A DNA stretch of 64,000 bases from Pseudocoprococcus catus. Its GTDB lineage: Bacteria; Bacillota; Clostridia; Lachnospirales; Lachnospiraceae. The DNA is taken from contig NZ_LR698973.1 of NCBI RefSeq assembly GCF_902381825.1, positions 155,698 through 219,697 on the forward strand, read 5' to 3'. This document shows, one piece after another, positions 15,691 to 25,095 of the stretch (the stretch's first letter is position 1; each line of letters begins with the position of its first letter). The notes below the pieces were generated by a model. That model was not told the origin of the DNA. It was given only the letters and a program-made list of their open reading frames with translations, and did no database searches. Both the position numbers and the translations under genes were made by a program.

Positions 15691-16575
15691 ATGGTGCTGT
15701 CGGTGGCTTCCTATAATTTCCTCCGATGGCACAAAAATGCAAGGGTTGTAACCGCCTTTCTGCTGGATTTTATTCTCTGTTACCTTCTGACAGACAAAGC
15801 GGTACAGTTTGCCCTGGAGCGGGATACAACCATGCAGATTTTTGAGGCTTTCATATGGACATTTGGAGACAGCAATGCGATTCTCCTTGTGTCGCTGCTG
15901 CTGTTGATTTTATTTGCAGATATGCCCTTTATCACCACTGCAACGCCATTTTATCTGATGCGCACCACAAGGCGTGTATGGGTTGTGGGGCAGATGGTGT
16001 ATGTGGTGCTGGCAACGCTGCTTTTCATGGTATTTACACTTTTTTCTACGGTGGTGCTGACTATGCAGAATGCTTTCACAGGCAACCGGTGGAGCCGGAC
16101 AGCGGCAGCGCTGGCTTATTCCGGCAGCGGCAAAGAACTGAATTTGCCGTCAGCGGTGAAAGCTATCGAGATGAGCCGGCCATGGCAGAGTATGCTCTGG
16201 GTATTGGCGCTGATGCTGCTTTATACACTGGTGATGGTTCTGGTAATGCTGCTGTTTAATATATGGAAAGGACAGATGGCAGGGATTGCAGCGGTGATTT
16301 CTTTCAGCTGTTACGGGCTGCTGCTGAATCCGGACAATATTAAGAAGGTGCTGCATCTGCCGGATCAGTTGAGCTACAAGGCCAGAGTGCTGGTGGGGTG
16401 GATATCGCCCCTGAATCAGGCAACATTTTATATGCATAATTTTGGCTATGATAAGCTGCCAACATTGGGACAGACTGTGGCAATCGGCCTTGCTTTACTG
16501 GCAGTATTGTTGATATTAACCATATGTGCCATTCGTCGGTATGCATTTTCATTCAGCGGAACGGAGGGAAAATAA
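15691..16575 (+). CDS. ABC-2-like membrane protein (permease candidate 2)
   Basis: Protein of 294 residues with about six membrane segments (for example AILLVSLLLLILFA and VLALMLLYTLVMVLVMLLF). ATG 15691 follows AAAGGAAAA; GTG 15673 would overlap the upstream stop by 11 bases and is also possible. Its TAA overlaps the next ATG (TAATG), so it is coupled to the ATPase gene. Together with the previous gene it probably forms the membrane channel of one ABC transporter. Substrate unknown. Confidence 0.7.
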   Translation: MVLSVASYNFLRWHKNARVVTAFLLDFILCYLLTDKAVQFALERDTTMQIFEAFIWTFGDSNAILLVSLLLLILFADMPFITTATPFYLMRTTRRVWVVGQMVYVVLATLLFMVFTLFSTVVLTMQNAFTGNRWSRTAAALAYSGSGKELNLPSAVKAIEMSRPWQSMLWVLALMLLYTLVMVLVMLLFNIWKGQMAGIAAVISFSCYGLLLNPDNIKKVLHLPDQLSYKARVLVGWISPLNQATFYMHNFGYDKLPTLGQTVAIGLALLAVLLILTICAIRRYAFSFSGTEGK

Positions 16576-17243
16576 TGCGTGATGTGATCAGGGTCATGGA
16601 TGTGAGCAAAAGTTTTGGCGAGGAGACCGTGCTGCATCATATCAGTTATGATTTTAAGGAAGGCCGGATTTACGGCATTGTGGGCAACAACGGCAGCGGC
16701 AAGACCGTGCTGATGAAATGTATCTGCGGATTTCTGATTCCGGATTCCGGTGAAATTACCGTGAATTATAAGCGAATCGGCAAAGATATGGATTTTCCCC
16801 AGGATACGGGAATTATTATTGAGACACCGGGATTTCTGCCGAATCTTACAGGCATGAGAAATCTTGAACTGCTGGCATCTCTTCGCAAAAAAATTGACAA
16901 AAAGGCAGTGGCAGAGGCCATCCGGGCAGTAGGATTGGATCCGGAGATGAAGAAGCCTGTCAGCAAGTATTCCCTTGGCATGAGGCAGCGCCTTGGCATT
17001 GCACAGGCACTGATGGAGGATCCATCCCTGCTGATTCTGGATGAGCCTTTTAATGGTTTGGACAAGCATGGCGTCAGTCAGATGCATGAACTGATACTGG
17101 CCCAGAAGAAAAAAGGAAAGACGATTTTACTTTCCAGTCACAGCCAGAAAGATATCGATGTGCTCTGTGATGTGGTCTGCGAGATGGATGGCGGTGTGAT
17201 GCATTGCATCAGGGACAGGATGGAGGATACATATGCAGGATGA
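16575..17243 (+). CDS. ABC transporter ATP-binding protein (complete)
   Basis: Protein of 222 residues with all ABC motifs: Walker A GNNGSGKT (about residues 36-43), a signature-like SKYSLGMRQRLGIAQAL, Walker B LLILDEPFNGLD, and the switch His in LLSSHS. The signature SLGMRQ is typical of the DrrA/CcmA-like exporters of drugs and lantibiotics. ATG 16575 overlaps the permease stop; a longer frame from 16524 has no ribosome site. It should energise the neighbouring permeases, possibly paired with the degenerate ATPase that follows. Confidence 0.9.
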   Translation: MRDVIRVMDVSKSFGEETVLHHISYDFKEGRIYGIVGNNGSGKTVLMKCICGFLIPDSGEITVNYKRIGKDMDFPQDTGIIIETPGFLPNLTGMRNLELLASLRKKIDKKAVAEAIRAVGLDPEMKKPVSKYSLGMRQRLGIAQALMEDPSLLILDEPFNGLDKHGVSQMHELILAQKKKGKTILLSSHSQKDIDVLCDVVCEMDGGVMHCIRDRMEDTYAG

Positions 17244-17907
17244 TCGTGAAGATAAGGCAGGAGTGCAGGATGCCGATAACTGTCTCTGCAGGTTAAAGGA
17301 TATTGTCAAATGGTATCCGCCGGATCGCCTGGTGCTGGATCAGTTTTCACTGGAAATTGGCCGGGGCGAACGGGTCATGATCAGAGGAAATGCCGGCAGC
17401 GGACGGACAACCCTGATCAGGATTTTAGATCAGAAAATAAAGCCCAATGAGGGAACTTTATTATGCAGAGGCAGTATAGCGGCCATCTATGAAACAACGG
17501 GAATTCTGGAATCCATGACACTGGGAGAGCAGATTGCCCTGCCCCTTTTGTGTCAGGGATACAGCAGACGGGAAGCCATGGATCATGCTTTAGAGTGGCT
17601 GAAAAAGATTGGTGAGGAAATTCGGGGATATCATAAGGAAGACCGGATCACAGCCTACGACCGGGCATTGATCGCTGTGGGACAGGCTGTTTTGCAGAAC
17701 CCGGATCTGATTGCGGCAGATACTTTTATGACGGACCTGAACCGGGCTGAACAGGCACGTATTCTGAAAATACTGGATGAAGCGTCAAAGGCCAGGGCCT
17801 GTCTGCTGATGGCGGATGAGATACCCTGCGGTTTTCCATGCGACAGGATACTGGAGCTTCGAAAACCTATGGATAGACAGCCGGCAGACAACATGAGTTG
17901 GACTTGA
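17233..17907 (+). CDS. Degenerate ABC ATPase-like protein
   Basis: Protein of 224 residues that keeps the overall ABC layout but lacks key residues. Walker A reads GNAGSGRTT (52-60), with Arg58 in place of the catalytic Lys. The signature LSGGQ is replaced by ITAYDRALIAVGQ. Walker B ends LIAADTFMTD, without the catalytic Glu. It overlaps the complete ATPase by 11 bases (ATG 17233, GGAGG upstream). It is likely a non-hydrolysing partner in an asymmetric ABC dimer or a regulatory subunit; decay is less likely because the frame is intact and the fold pattern is kept. Confidence 0.8.
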   Translation: MQDDREDKAGVQDADNCLCRLKDIVKWYPPDRLVLDQFSLEIGRGERVMIRGNAGSGRTTLIRILDQKIKPNEGTLLCRGSIAAIYETTGILESMTLGEQIALPLLCQGYSRREAMDHALEWLKKIGEEIRGYHKEDRITAYDRALIAVGQAVLQNPDLIAADTFMTDLNRAEQARILKILDEASKARACLLMADEIPCGFPCDRILELRKPMDRQPADNMSWT

Positions 17908-17935
17908 ATGGATGAAAAGGAGCGTTAGATAAAAG

Positions 17936-19486
17936 ATGAGGAAAAGGTTATTGGCTTTTTTGATGGTCTTATGCCTGTGTCAGATGCCGCAGATGGTGTG
18001 GGCCGCAGAAGTGACAGAGAAAATGCCGCAGGGCACAGAAGCAGAGAAATTAACAGAGGCGGAAACGGTGCCGGAGTCTGAAAAACAGACGGAGACTGAA
18101 AAGAATCAGAGTGAATCTGATCAGACAGAATCCGAGCAGGCAGCTGCCAAATTTCAGATCGATGATACGCATATTTATGAGGGGATGGAAAAAGCCTATA
18201 AAGATGGATATGAACCAACAGTAGCCGATGACAAGGTACAGATGGTGCTGCCCCTTGTGACGGAGGATATGAAAGCGGTCTCTTCTGTCACAGTGACACC
18301 GAATCTGGGTGATACCGGTACGGCGCCTTTTGTCTACCAAAATTACCAGAAAACATTTAAGGCAACGGAGGAGAAGGTGAATGGAACAAAGGATAAGAAG
18401 CAGGTTTTTCTTGTCAGTTATACATTTCCGTTGAAATCAGATCGGAAGAATGGGACTTATCCGGTTGTTTTTGATGTATCTGCCAAGGCTGACGGTCAGG
18501 AAATTCAGCAGAGTTTTACTCTTTATGTGACCATTGCCGATGAAAAGAAAAAGGACACTGTGAAAGAAGACAGTGCATCCGATGTGTCCGTGAGCAATGA
18601 TGGGGAGAACAGTTCTGATGAGTCAGAAAAGCCCACATCTGAACCGAAGCTGATTATTACAAAATGCCAGTCTGATCCTGAACGTCTGGAGGCGGGCAAA
18701 GATTTTACACTGAATGTGGAAATCAAGAATACAAGCAAGATTAAATACGTCCAGAACATGACCATTGATGTGACCTGTGCAGAGACGAATCTGACATTAA
18801 AGGCAGACGGCAATACATTTTTCTTTGATCGTCTCGGAAGTAATGAGACATTAAAACTGCCGCTGACATTTTCCGCGTCAGCGGGGATACAGGAAGGGCG
18901 TTATGATATCCAGCTGAGCATGTCCTATGACAATCCGGATGCATCTTCACTTTCTTCATCGGGAACGATTTCAGTGGATATACATCAGCCGCTTAGAGTG
19001 GAACTGGAAGCGGATGAGCTGACGGATAGCATCAATGCCGGTGATACTATGAACATCAATGTACAGGCACTGAATCTGGGCAAAGGGGCCATTTATAATG
19101 CCCGCTGCGTGGTGGATGCGCCGGGATTGTCAACGGGCACCAGTGCCTATATCGGCAGTGTGGAAGCCGGCAGTGCAGCAAATGGTACTTTGAAAATATT
19201 TGCCGGCATGAAGGAGTCATCAGCAGATGGTGAGATGTACGGGGAGACTTCCGGAAAACTTATTCTTTCTTATGAAGATGAGGATGGTCAGACTTACACG
19301 GCGGAAAAAGAAATCAGCACAGTGATCAATCCGCTGGATCTCAGTACGGACAGCAGCCAGACAGAGGAGAAAAAGCAAGGCGTTAGTCTGCAGTGGTATA
19401 TCGGTGTCATTGCCGCTGTTGTTATTCTCGGCACGGCAGGAGTGATTATTTACAGAAGAAAGGCAAAACAGCATGAGCAGGAATAA
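17936..19486 (+). CDS. Secreted membrane-anchored protein with CARDB-like domains
   Basis: Protein of 516 residues. Signal peptide about 1-24 (cleavage near VWA-A), then a Glu/Thr-rich linker. Two or more beta-sandwich regions follow, of the kind seen in COG1361 S-layer or CARDB domains (phrases such as FTLNVEIKNTSKIKYVQNM and INVQALNLGKGAIYN). It ends in one transmembrane helix at about 482-505 and a basic tail RRKAKQ. Most of it would lie outside the cell. It follows the ABC ATPases by 28 bases and overlaps the next gene by 14 bases, so it is part of the transporter operon. It may be an accessory or substrate-binding component. Confidence 0.7.
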   Translation: MRKRLLAFLMVLCLCQMPQMVWAAEVTEKMPQGTEAEKLTEAETVPESEKQTETEKNQSESDQTESEQAAAKFQIDDTHIYEGMEKAYKDGYEPTVADDKVQMVLPLVTEDMKAVSSVTVTPNLGDTGTAPFVYQNYQKTFKATEEKVNGTKDKKQVFLVSYTFPLKSDRKNGTYPVVFDVSAKADGQEIQQSFTLYVTIADEKKKDTVKEDSASDVSVSNDGENSSDESEKPTSEPKLIITKCQSDPERLEAGKDFTLNVEIKNTSKIKYVQNMTIDVTCAETNLTLKADGNTFFFDRLGSNETLKLPLTFSASAGIQEGRYDIQLSMSYDNPDASSLSSSGTISVDIHQPLRVELEADELTDSINAGDTMNINVQALNLGKGAIYNARCVVDAPGLSTGTSAYIGSVEAGSAANGTLKIFAGMKESSADGEMYGETSGKLILSYEDEDGQTYTAEKEISTVINPLDLSTDSSQTEEKKQGVSLQWYIGVIAAVVILGTAGVIIYRRKAKQHEQE

Positions 19487-20741
19487 GAAAGGCCGATGGT
19501 GGTATCTTGCTTTCAAAACTTTGAGTCTGAGAGAAATTCTACTGCCGGTCATTGGTTTTGCGATTTCCTTTGTATGGATCTGGAATGCCGCAGGGCAGTA
19601 TCTGAATCTGTTTAAAGAACTTCAAAAACCTGTTGTTATCCAGGCGGAAATGTCTCAGAATCTATCTTCAGATATGCGGACATCTATCTTGTCCATGCAG
19701 GGGGTGGAGGCTTTGACACCTTATTCAGAGCAGACAGCAGTGATGCAGTGGGAAGATTACAGAGGTGAAGTCAGCGTTTATTATGTGGAAAGTGATTATA
19801 TGAAATGGCTGTCCGGTCAGGCCGTGACAGCGGGAGTACCTTTTTCAGGGGGCATGCCCTATGGTATTGTATCCGAGAAAGCCCTTGAAAACCTGAAAAA
19901 GAAAACAGAAGAGCAATCCCGTATCACATCCATGCAGTTGGAAAGTGAGTCGGCAGCAGATGAAAACAGGGTGATAGACAGAAGCAGTCAGAAAGATAAG
20001 AAAAAGCAGGGGTTGGCACTGGAAAAGGCAGATTTACTGAAGGACTTTACCCTGGATGACAGTCAGTCTGTGCGCTTATACGGCATTGATCAGAACGAAC
20101 AGCTGCCGGGAATTTATCTGTCAGATCAGTGGGCAGATACCTCGGATGAGAGGGGCTTTACCGTGAGCGGCGGAGGAATGTCTGCGGATCCGGAGGGGAG
20201 TGATATGCCGGCTGATCCTGGAGACTTAGATATGTCTGCTGAAAGTGCCGGAAAGGACAGTATGAATTCGAAAAAATCTGCAAGCACTTCCAATAATTCA
20301 AACAGCAGCAAAATAACGGAACGCACAGGAACAGATCGGTCTGACAGCACTGCAGTTGATGAGGGGCATCGGGTGTCTGTGAAGCTGATGATCGCTGTGA
20401 AGAATGGTTTTAATGTATCCCCGGTGATAAAGGAACTGGAACAATTTCAGATCAGTGCCCAAAGTGATGTGACAGATGTTATCAGGCAGACAAACGAGAA
20501 AAATATTTCCCGTCTGGAGACAGGTGCTATGATCTTTATCTGTGCCATCTTTATGATGCAAATGAGTGAACGTGTCTGGAAAATTCTGCATGTCAGGTGG
20601 TTGGAGGATATCCGGCGATTTGGTGCAGAAAAGAAAGGTGATCGAAAACTCCTGCACAGGCGCCGGCTGATGATTGCCGGTATGGGATTGATCGGAAGTT
20701 TTGCATGGCAATGGATCTCGATGTTGTATGGATGGCTGTAA
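19473..20741 (+). CDS. Membrane protein with large extracytoplasmic domain, ABC-cluster partner
   Basis: Protein of 422 residues. It has an N-terminal membrane helix (about 20-40, ILLPVIGFAISFVWIW), then ~300 residues outside rich in Ser, Asp and Lys with a low-complexity stretch around 225-280. Two C-terminal helices (about 350-365 and 395-415) follow. One helix, an extracellular domain and C-terminal helices is reminiscent of a reduced MacB/FtsX-type permease, but no diagnostic motif was recognised. It overlaps the CARDB-like gene by 14 bases. It ends the operon, which a terminator closes at 20812-20868. Confidence 0.6.
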   Translation: MSRNKKGRWWYLAFKTLSLREILLPVIGFAISFVWIWNAAGQYLNLFKELQKPVVIQAEMSQNLSSDMRTSILSMQGVEALTPYSEQTAVMQWEDYRGEVSVYYVESDYMKWLSGQAVTAGVPFSGGMPYGIVSEKALENLKKKTEEQSRITSMQLESESAADENRVIDRSSQKDKKKQGLALEKADLLKDFTLDDSQSVRLYGIDQNEQLPGIYLSDQWADTSDERGFTVSGGGMSADPEGSDMPADPGDLDMSAESAGKDSMNSKKSASTSNNSNSSKITERTGTDRSDSTAVDEGHRVSVKLMIAVKNGFNVSPVIKELEQFQISAQSDVTDVIRQTNEKNISRLETGAMIFICAIFMMQMSERVWKILHVRWLEDIRRFGAEKKGDRKLLHRRRLMIAGMGLIGSFAWQWISMLYGWL

Positions 20742-20811
20742 AGAGCTGTCAATAAAATCATGTAGATGCAGGCGGTGGGTTGACAATTGTAAAAATTCAT
20801 ATTTCAGGGTT

Positions 20812-20868
20812 AAAAACTTCTATGGACGAGATCACTTTAGCGGTGTGACATTCTGTAGGAGTTTTTTT
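20812..20868 (+). terminator. Terminator after the ABC cluster
   Basis: AAAAACTTCTA pairs with TAGGAGTTTTT (one wobble) across a loop of about 30 bases and runs into TTTTTTT. The large loop lowers confidence. Confidence 0.55.
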
Positions 20869-21006
20869 GATGGAGAGGATGTTTTGACTTTAAGAGAAAA
20901 AAAGGATGTGTTTCTTCTGATTTCTTACATTTTTGAGACGAAAAATGTCGATTGAATAGGAAATTTGGTTTTATAAAAACTTAAGAAAAAAGGATGTCGA
21001 AAGTGC

Positions 21007-21035
21007 TTGGCAATCAGTGGAGACGGGTGTATAAT
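21007..21035 (+). promoter_or_regulatory. Promoter for the Ser/Thr kinase unit
   Basis: TTGGCA (21007-21012), 17 bases, TATAAT (21030-21035). This is near consensus for sigma A. Confidence 0.75.
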
Positions 21036-21182
21036 AGCGTCAATATTTCATTTCTGATAAGGCTGTCTGCCGATTCTGATGCAGGCAGAGAATTCCATTG
21101 TACGAAAGATAAATTGAATAGAGAAGACAGCGTATTTTGTCTGCAGTGACTGTTTTGAACTGTAGCAGGGCGAGGAAGGTGA

Positions 21183-22889
21183 TTGCGATTGCCAGAAGTG
21201 TTTGAAAGCGCAGATAACCGTTACCGGGTAGAACGATATCTTGGCGAAGGCGGTTCGGGAAGAGTCTATCTTGTTGTCTGTCAGGAAGACAACTGCTGCT
21301 ATGCATTAAAGGTATCTGTGGATGATGAAGTATCCAGAGTTTCGTTATATCGTGAGGCGCGTATTTTATCATCGCTTGTGCATCCTGCATTTCCTACTGT
21401 CAGGGAGATATGGGAGGCACATGGCAGGGTTTGTCTGGTGATGTCCTATATCATGGGAAGAACATTGCAGATGCTGATGGACAGGAAATTGTATCAGGGA
21501 GAGAAATGTTTTGAGCCGGATGAGGTACTGTCGTGGATGATGCAATTGGCGGAGGGACTGTCGTATTTACATAGGCACAGCGTCATATACCGGGATCTGA
21601 AACCTTCCAATGTGATGGTGACTGACTCCGGACAGCTGGGCCTGATTGATTTTGGTGCCGCCTGCATTCTTGGAGATGGGATGGAGGTTGGTGAGATGGG
21701 AACACCGGGATTTGCACCACCGGAGCAGTACAGTCATGTGTGCGGTCCGGGCCCATGGACGGATGTGTATGGATTTGGCGCTTTGCTGCACTTTCTTTTA
21801 ACGGGAGATTGTCCGGCAGAGAAGATATTTTTTTTTAGAGAGATCAGACCCTGTCCGAAATCGGGCAGACAATGGTCGGTGGGGGAGAGAGTCTTCAGGA
21901 GAGGGCAGCTGAGGATTATGAATCAGCTGGTTTTGGAATGTACAGCCAGAGAGCCTGAAAAGAGACAGACTTCCTGGCGAAGGATCAGTCGGATGTTGTA
22001 TGTTGCCAGTAAAGATGCTTCCAGAAGAAGGCGGATGTTTTTTAGACGATTAAGCATAGGAATAGCGGGCCTATTCTTGACCTTTTACTTAAGTCTGTCA
22101 GCCTTCGCCGACTATTGGAGATCTGCAGCTTATGAAAGGACACTTGATCAGGCTGAATCAGCGGAATCAGCAGATGCAGAAAGTATACTGTTGAATGCCA
22201 TCGGAATGATGCCGGAGAGAATAGATGCCTATCAGGCCTTATATGATGCTTATATGCAGGATGGCCTGCTTTCTGAGGAGGAATGGCAGCAGATACAGAA
22301 GCTGATGCGTCTGAACAGAGAGTACCTGAAGGCGGATGAGGCCAAGTGGGTGATACTCAGTTACCAGTTGGGAATCGCTGTGTATCTTCAATCGGATGCC
22401 GGGATTTCCAAGGGACAGGCAGCTGCCTGGTTTCAGAATGTTGAAGAAGCGGATATGGAGGAATTGGATTTGGGGGTATACGATGAATGGAAGTATATCT
22501 GGCAGAAAAGAGCAGTGATATTCAGAAGATGGAGTTTGTCGGAGGTTTTTGATTTGGAAAATAGTCAGAAGCCTTCGGCAGGCAGCACAGAGAGAGGGTT
22601 ATTTTGGACGGAGGTTCACAGTGTGCTGCAGAATGATTTATACCCGGAAGAACCGCAATGGGAATTGGCGGTCTATGATAGAATTCTGGGAATGATGGTG
22701 GAAAGGGCCGTCTATGATATGCAGTCAGAGAATGTTTCTGAGGAAGAGCTAGAGGCAGTTTTGACAGAGATAAACAGGCGGTTGGCAGAGGATGATGGCA
22801 GTGCCAGACAGAATGAGAAAGAGATTATACTGGAGAAAGAGGCAATGCTGCGTAAGAGGATGCAAATGGCTGCAGAAGTGCGGCAGTGA
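21183..22889 (+). CDS. Membrane Ser/Thr protein kinase with extracellular domain
   Basis: Protein of 568 residues. Hanks-type kinase domain 1-272: GEGGSGRV loop (21-28), Lys43 in YALKV, YRDLKPSN (136-143), DFG (156-158), GTPGFAPPEQ (174-182). One transmembrane helix at about 289-309 is followed by a ~255-residue, largely helical, acidic outer region with no PASTA repeats. It would sense something outside and phosphorylate cytoplasmic proteins. The start is TTG: 21183 opens the frame, but TTG 21189 has better spacing to GGAAGG. It is followed 19 bases later by the Ig-like surface protein, a likely functional partner. Confidence 0.88.
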   Translation: MRLPEVFESADNRYRVERYLGEGGSGRVYLVVCQEDNCCYALKVSVDDEVSRVSLYREARILSSLVHPAFPTVREIWEAHGRVCLVMSYIMGRTLQMLMDRKLYQGEKCFEPDEVLSWMMQLAEGLSYLHRHSVIYRDLKPSNVMVTDSGQLGLIDFGAACILGDGMEVGEMGTPGFAPPEQYSHVCGPGPWTDVYGFGALLHFLLTGDCPAEKIFFFREIRPCPKSGRQWSVGERVFRRGQLRIMNQLVLECTAREPEKRQTSWRRISRMLYVASKDASRRRRMFFRRLSIGIAGLFLTFYLSLSAFADYWRSAAYERTLDQAESAESADAESILLNAIGMMPERIDAYQALYDAYMQDGLLSEEEWQQIQKLMRLNREYLKADEAKWVILSYQLGIAVYLQSDAGISKGQAAAWFQNVEEADMEELDLGVYDEWKYIWQKRAVIFRRWSLSEVFDLENSQKPSAGSTERGLFWTEVHSVLQNDLYPEEPQWELAVYDRILGMMVERAVYDMQSENVSEEELEAVLTEINRRLAEDDGSARQNEKEIILEKEAMLRKRMQMAAEVRQ

Positions 22890-22908
22890 ATGGATGGGGG
22901 AAGAATGA

Positions 22909-25095
22909 ATGAGAAGAAGGATGATTGTGCTGCTTGTAGTTATGCTGGTATCAGGCGCTTTGATGGGAATGTCGGGCACAGATGATACTGGATTGAAGTT
23001 ATCCGTGAAAAAGGTGTCAAAGGCCGATGAGGGTCGTGAGATTTATACAGGACAGGAGAGCGTTTCACTTGTTTTGGCATGGAATGAGCATGCAGAGGGA
23101 ACTGCGGCATCAGATGTACAATGGATCATGTGTCGGGGCAGAGATCATTTAGGCTATCAGAAAGAAGAAAAGCGTCAGACAGAAGGAAGGGGGACTATGA
23201 CTTATGTGCCTGATTTGTCAGTTTTTGCAGACGGAGAAGTAACTTTTTCATTTTGGGCGGTAGATCAGGCCGGCAATACGGGAGAAGAAGCGCAGATCGT
23301 ACTGATGAAAGACAGCACATGTCCGGTGATTACCGGGCGATTGGATACGAAAGGGCGGAGAGTGGGAGATTTTTATTCGGACAGCTGTCAGGTATCCATC
23401 TTTGTGCAGGATGAGAATTTTGATTTTTCATATAGGCCGAGTGTGCAGACAGAGAATGAGGATGGCTATTCATTTTCGGGGTGGCGCAGAAATGGTGACA
23501 AGGCAGAGGGTGTGATGACATTTGATGGGGAAGGAACTTACCAGCTGACATTTTCATGCAGAGATCTGGCAGGTAATGAAGCTGAAACACTGGTTGTGCC
23601 GGAATTTACCATTGACCGGACGGCACCGGAAGTTTCTGTGAAGTTCAATGAATCAGACAGTCATCATGAAACTTATTACAATCAGGTAAGAAAGGCATTG
23701 ATCACAGTGAATGAGCAGTGGTTTCGGCCGGAAGATGGTAGGATAACAGTTGTCTCCGGCGGCGAAGAAAAAAATGTGACAGAGATTGATTGGGTGAAGA
23801 CAGATCAGGGGTATCAGTCAGAAATCCTCTTTGAAAGGGATGGCATGAATGCTTTAACGATAGAGTGGTCAGATCCCGCGGGCAATCAGGCGAAGCGTTA
23901 TCAATCTGGGGCATTTGTCCTCGACACCGTGAAGCCGGAATTGTCCATTAAGGGTGTGGAAGCCTATTCATCGAATAATGGAAAAGTGGAGCCGGTGATA
24001 GATATTTATGATGTTAATCTTGATGAAGGGGAGGTGACAGTTGCATTAGATGAATTAACAGGCAAGAAGGTGGAGATGCCGGAGGTGGAAAGGCAGGAAA
24101 CAGATACGCATCATCTGCAGCTTGCAATGGGAGATTTCGGTAGTGGGATGGACGGTATTTACAGATTATCTGTTCATGCAGCCGATCTGGCAGGAAATGA
24201 TGATGAGGCAGAGCTGTTTTTTACGGTTAATCGCAATGGCTCATATTATGCCTTTGATCAGAAGACAGAAGCGATGGTACAAAAGGTTTTTATCAGCAGT
24301 CCGGAGAAAGTCGTTATTTATGAGAACAATATGGACTGGCTGACGGACTCAAGCGTGATCCTCAGCTGTAATGGCAGTCTGCGTGAGCTGAAGCCGGAGA
24401 AGGACTATACAATTGAGGCGGTTGGCAATGAAACGTCAAGAAAGCAATATACTTATACAATTGATGAGAAATGTTTCAGCCGTGAGGGAACGTATTCACT
24501 TTATTTGGATTCGAAAGACAGAGCAAGTAATTACTCATCAGCAGAACAGCAGGCGCAGACCATCGGTTTTATTGTCGATCGAACAGCACCTCGAATTTCG
24601 ATAATTAATCTGGAAGAGCAGCAGTATTATCATGGAACATCTCATAATTTTCAGGTGACGGTTGATGATAATACACAGCTTTCCTGTGTGAAATATTATC
24701 TTGACGGCAGGCTGGAAGAACAGTTTTCGAAAGATGAGATTGAAGAAGCGGAGAGACTGCTTGAATTGCAGACGGGAGCTTCAGATGAGTATCAGACGAT
24801 TCGCATTGTTGCAGAAGATAAGGCAGGCAATACTGCGGATTCAGGGGAGTGGCATGTGCTGGTGAATACATCGGATCGAACCAGAAAATTCAAGAAGCAT
24901 ACAGAACAATCCAGGACGCAGTGGCGTCAGAATTCCGCAGAACCGGAGAAACAGCAGGCCAATGACAGGCAGGCGGCCGGATTGATTGCCGGTATTGCAT
25001 GTGTGATACTTGTCGGAGGATGTGTATGGTATCGACATGAACAGAAAAAGAAAGTCAGTATCAGGCGATTGCCCGATACTGACGATAGAAAATAA
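22909..25095 (+). CDS. Surface protein with Ig-like repeats and C-terminal anchor helix
   Basis: Protein of 728 residues. Signal peptide about 1-20 (MIVLLVVMLVSGALMG). Then come about five bacterial Ig-like modules of ~90 residues, marked by repeated phrases such as WAVDQAGN, CRDLAGNEA, WSDPAGNQA, AADLAGND and AEDKAGN, with FTIDRTAPEVS or FIVDRTAPRIS linkers. One transmembrane helix at about 690-708 and a basic tail anchor it. Such modules act in adhesion or as extracellular scaffolds. ATG 22909 has GGGGGAAG upstream. Its 3' end overlaps the oppositely transcribed MATE gene by 35 bases. Confidence 0.8.
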   Translation: MRRRMIVLLVVMLVSGALMGMSGTDDTGLKLSVKKVSKADEGREIYTGQESVSLVLAWNEHAEGTAASDVQWIMCRGRDHLGYQKEEKRQTEGRGTMTYVPDLSVFADGEVTFSFWAVDQAGNTGEEAQIVLMKDSTCPVITGRLDTKGRRVGDFYSDSCQVSIFVQDENFDFSYRPSVQTENEDGYSFSGWRRNGDKAEGVMTFDGEGTYQLTFSCRDLAGNEAETLVVPEFTIDRTAPEVSVKFNESDSHHETYYNQVRKALITVNEQWFRPEDGRITVVSGGEEKNVTEIDWVKTDQGYQSEILFERDGMNALTIEWSDPAGNQAKRYQSGAFVLDTVKPELSIKGVEAYSSNNGKVEPVIDIYDVNLDEGEVTVALDELTGKKVEMPEVERQETDTHHLQLAMGDFGSGMDGIYRLSVHAADLAGNDDEAELFFTVNRNGSYYAFDQKTEAMVQKVFISSPEKVVIYENNMDWLTDSSVILSCNGSLRELKPEKDYTIEAVGNETSRKQYTYTIDEKCFSREGTYSLYLDSKDRASNYSSAEQQAQTIGFIVDRTAPRISIINLEEQQYYHGTSHNFQVTVDDNTQLSCVKYYLDGRLEEQFSKDEIEEAERLLELQTGASDEYQTIRIVAEDKAGNTADSGEWHVLVNTSDRTRKFKKHTEQSRTQWRQNSAEPEKQQANDRQAAGLIAGIACVILVGGCVWYRHEQKKKVSIRRLPDTDDRK

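Larger units (their letters stand above)
20742..21182. other. Intergenic region with terminator and promoter
   Basis: This 441-base stretch has no supported gene. An 84-residue frame at 20701-20955 has no ribosome site. It holds a terminator at 20812-20868 and a strong promoter at 21007-21035 that starts the kinase/surface-protein unit, leaving a leader of about 140 bases. Confidence 0.6.

Noticed and set aside
16446..17087. 213-residue frame on the minus strand opposite the ABC ATPase
   Set aside because: Antisense shadow of a gene with complete ABC motifs.
20701..20955. 84-residue Cys-rich frame after the ABC cluster
   Set aside because: Starts inside the previous gene, has no ribosome site and crosses a terminator hairpin.
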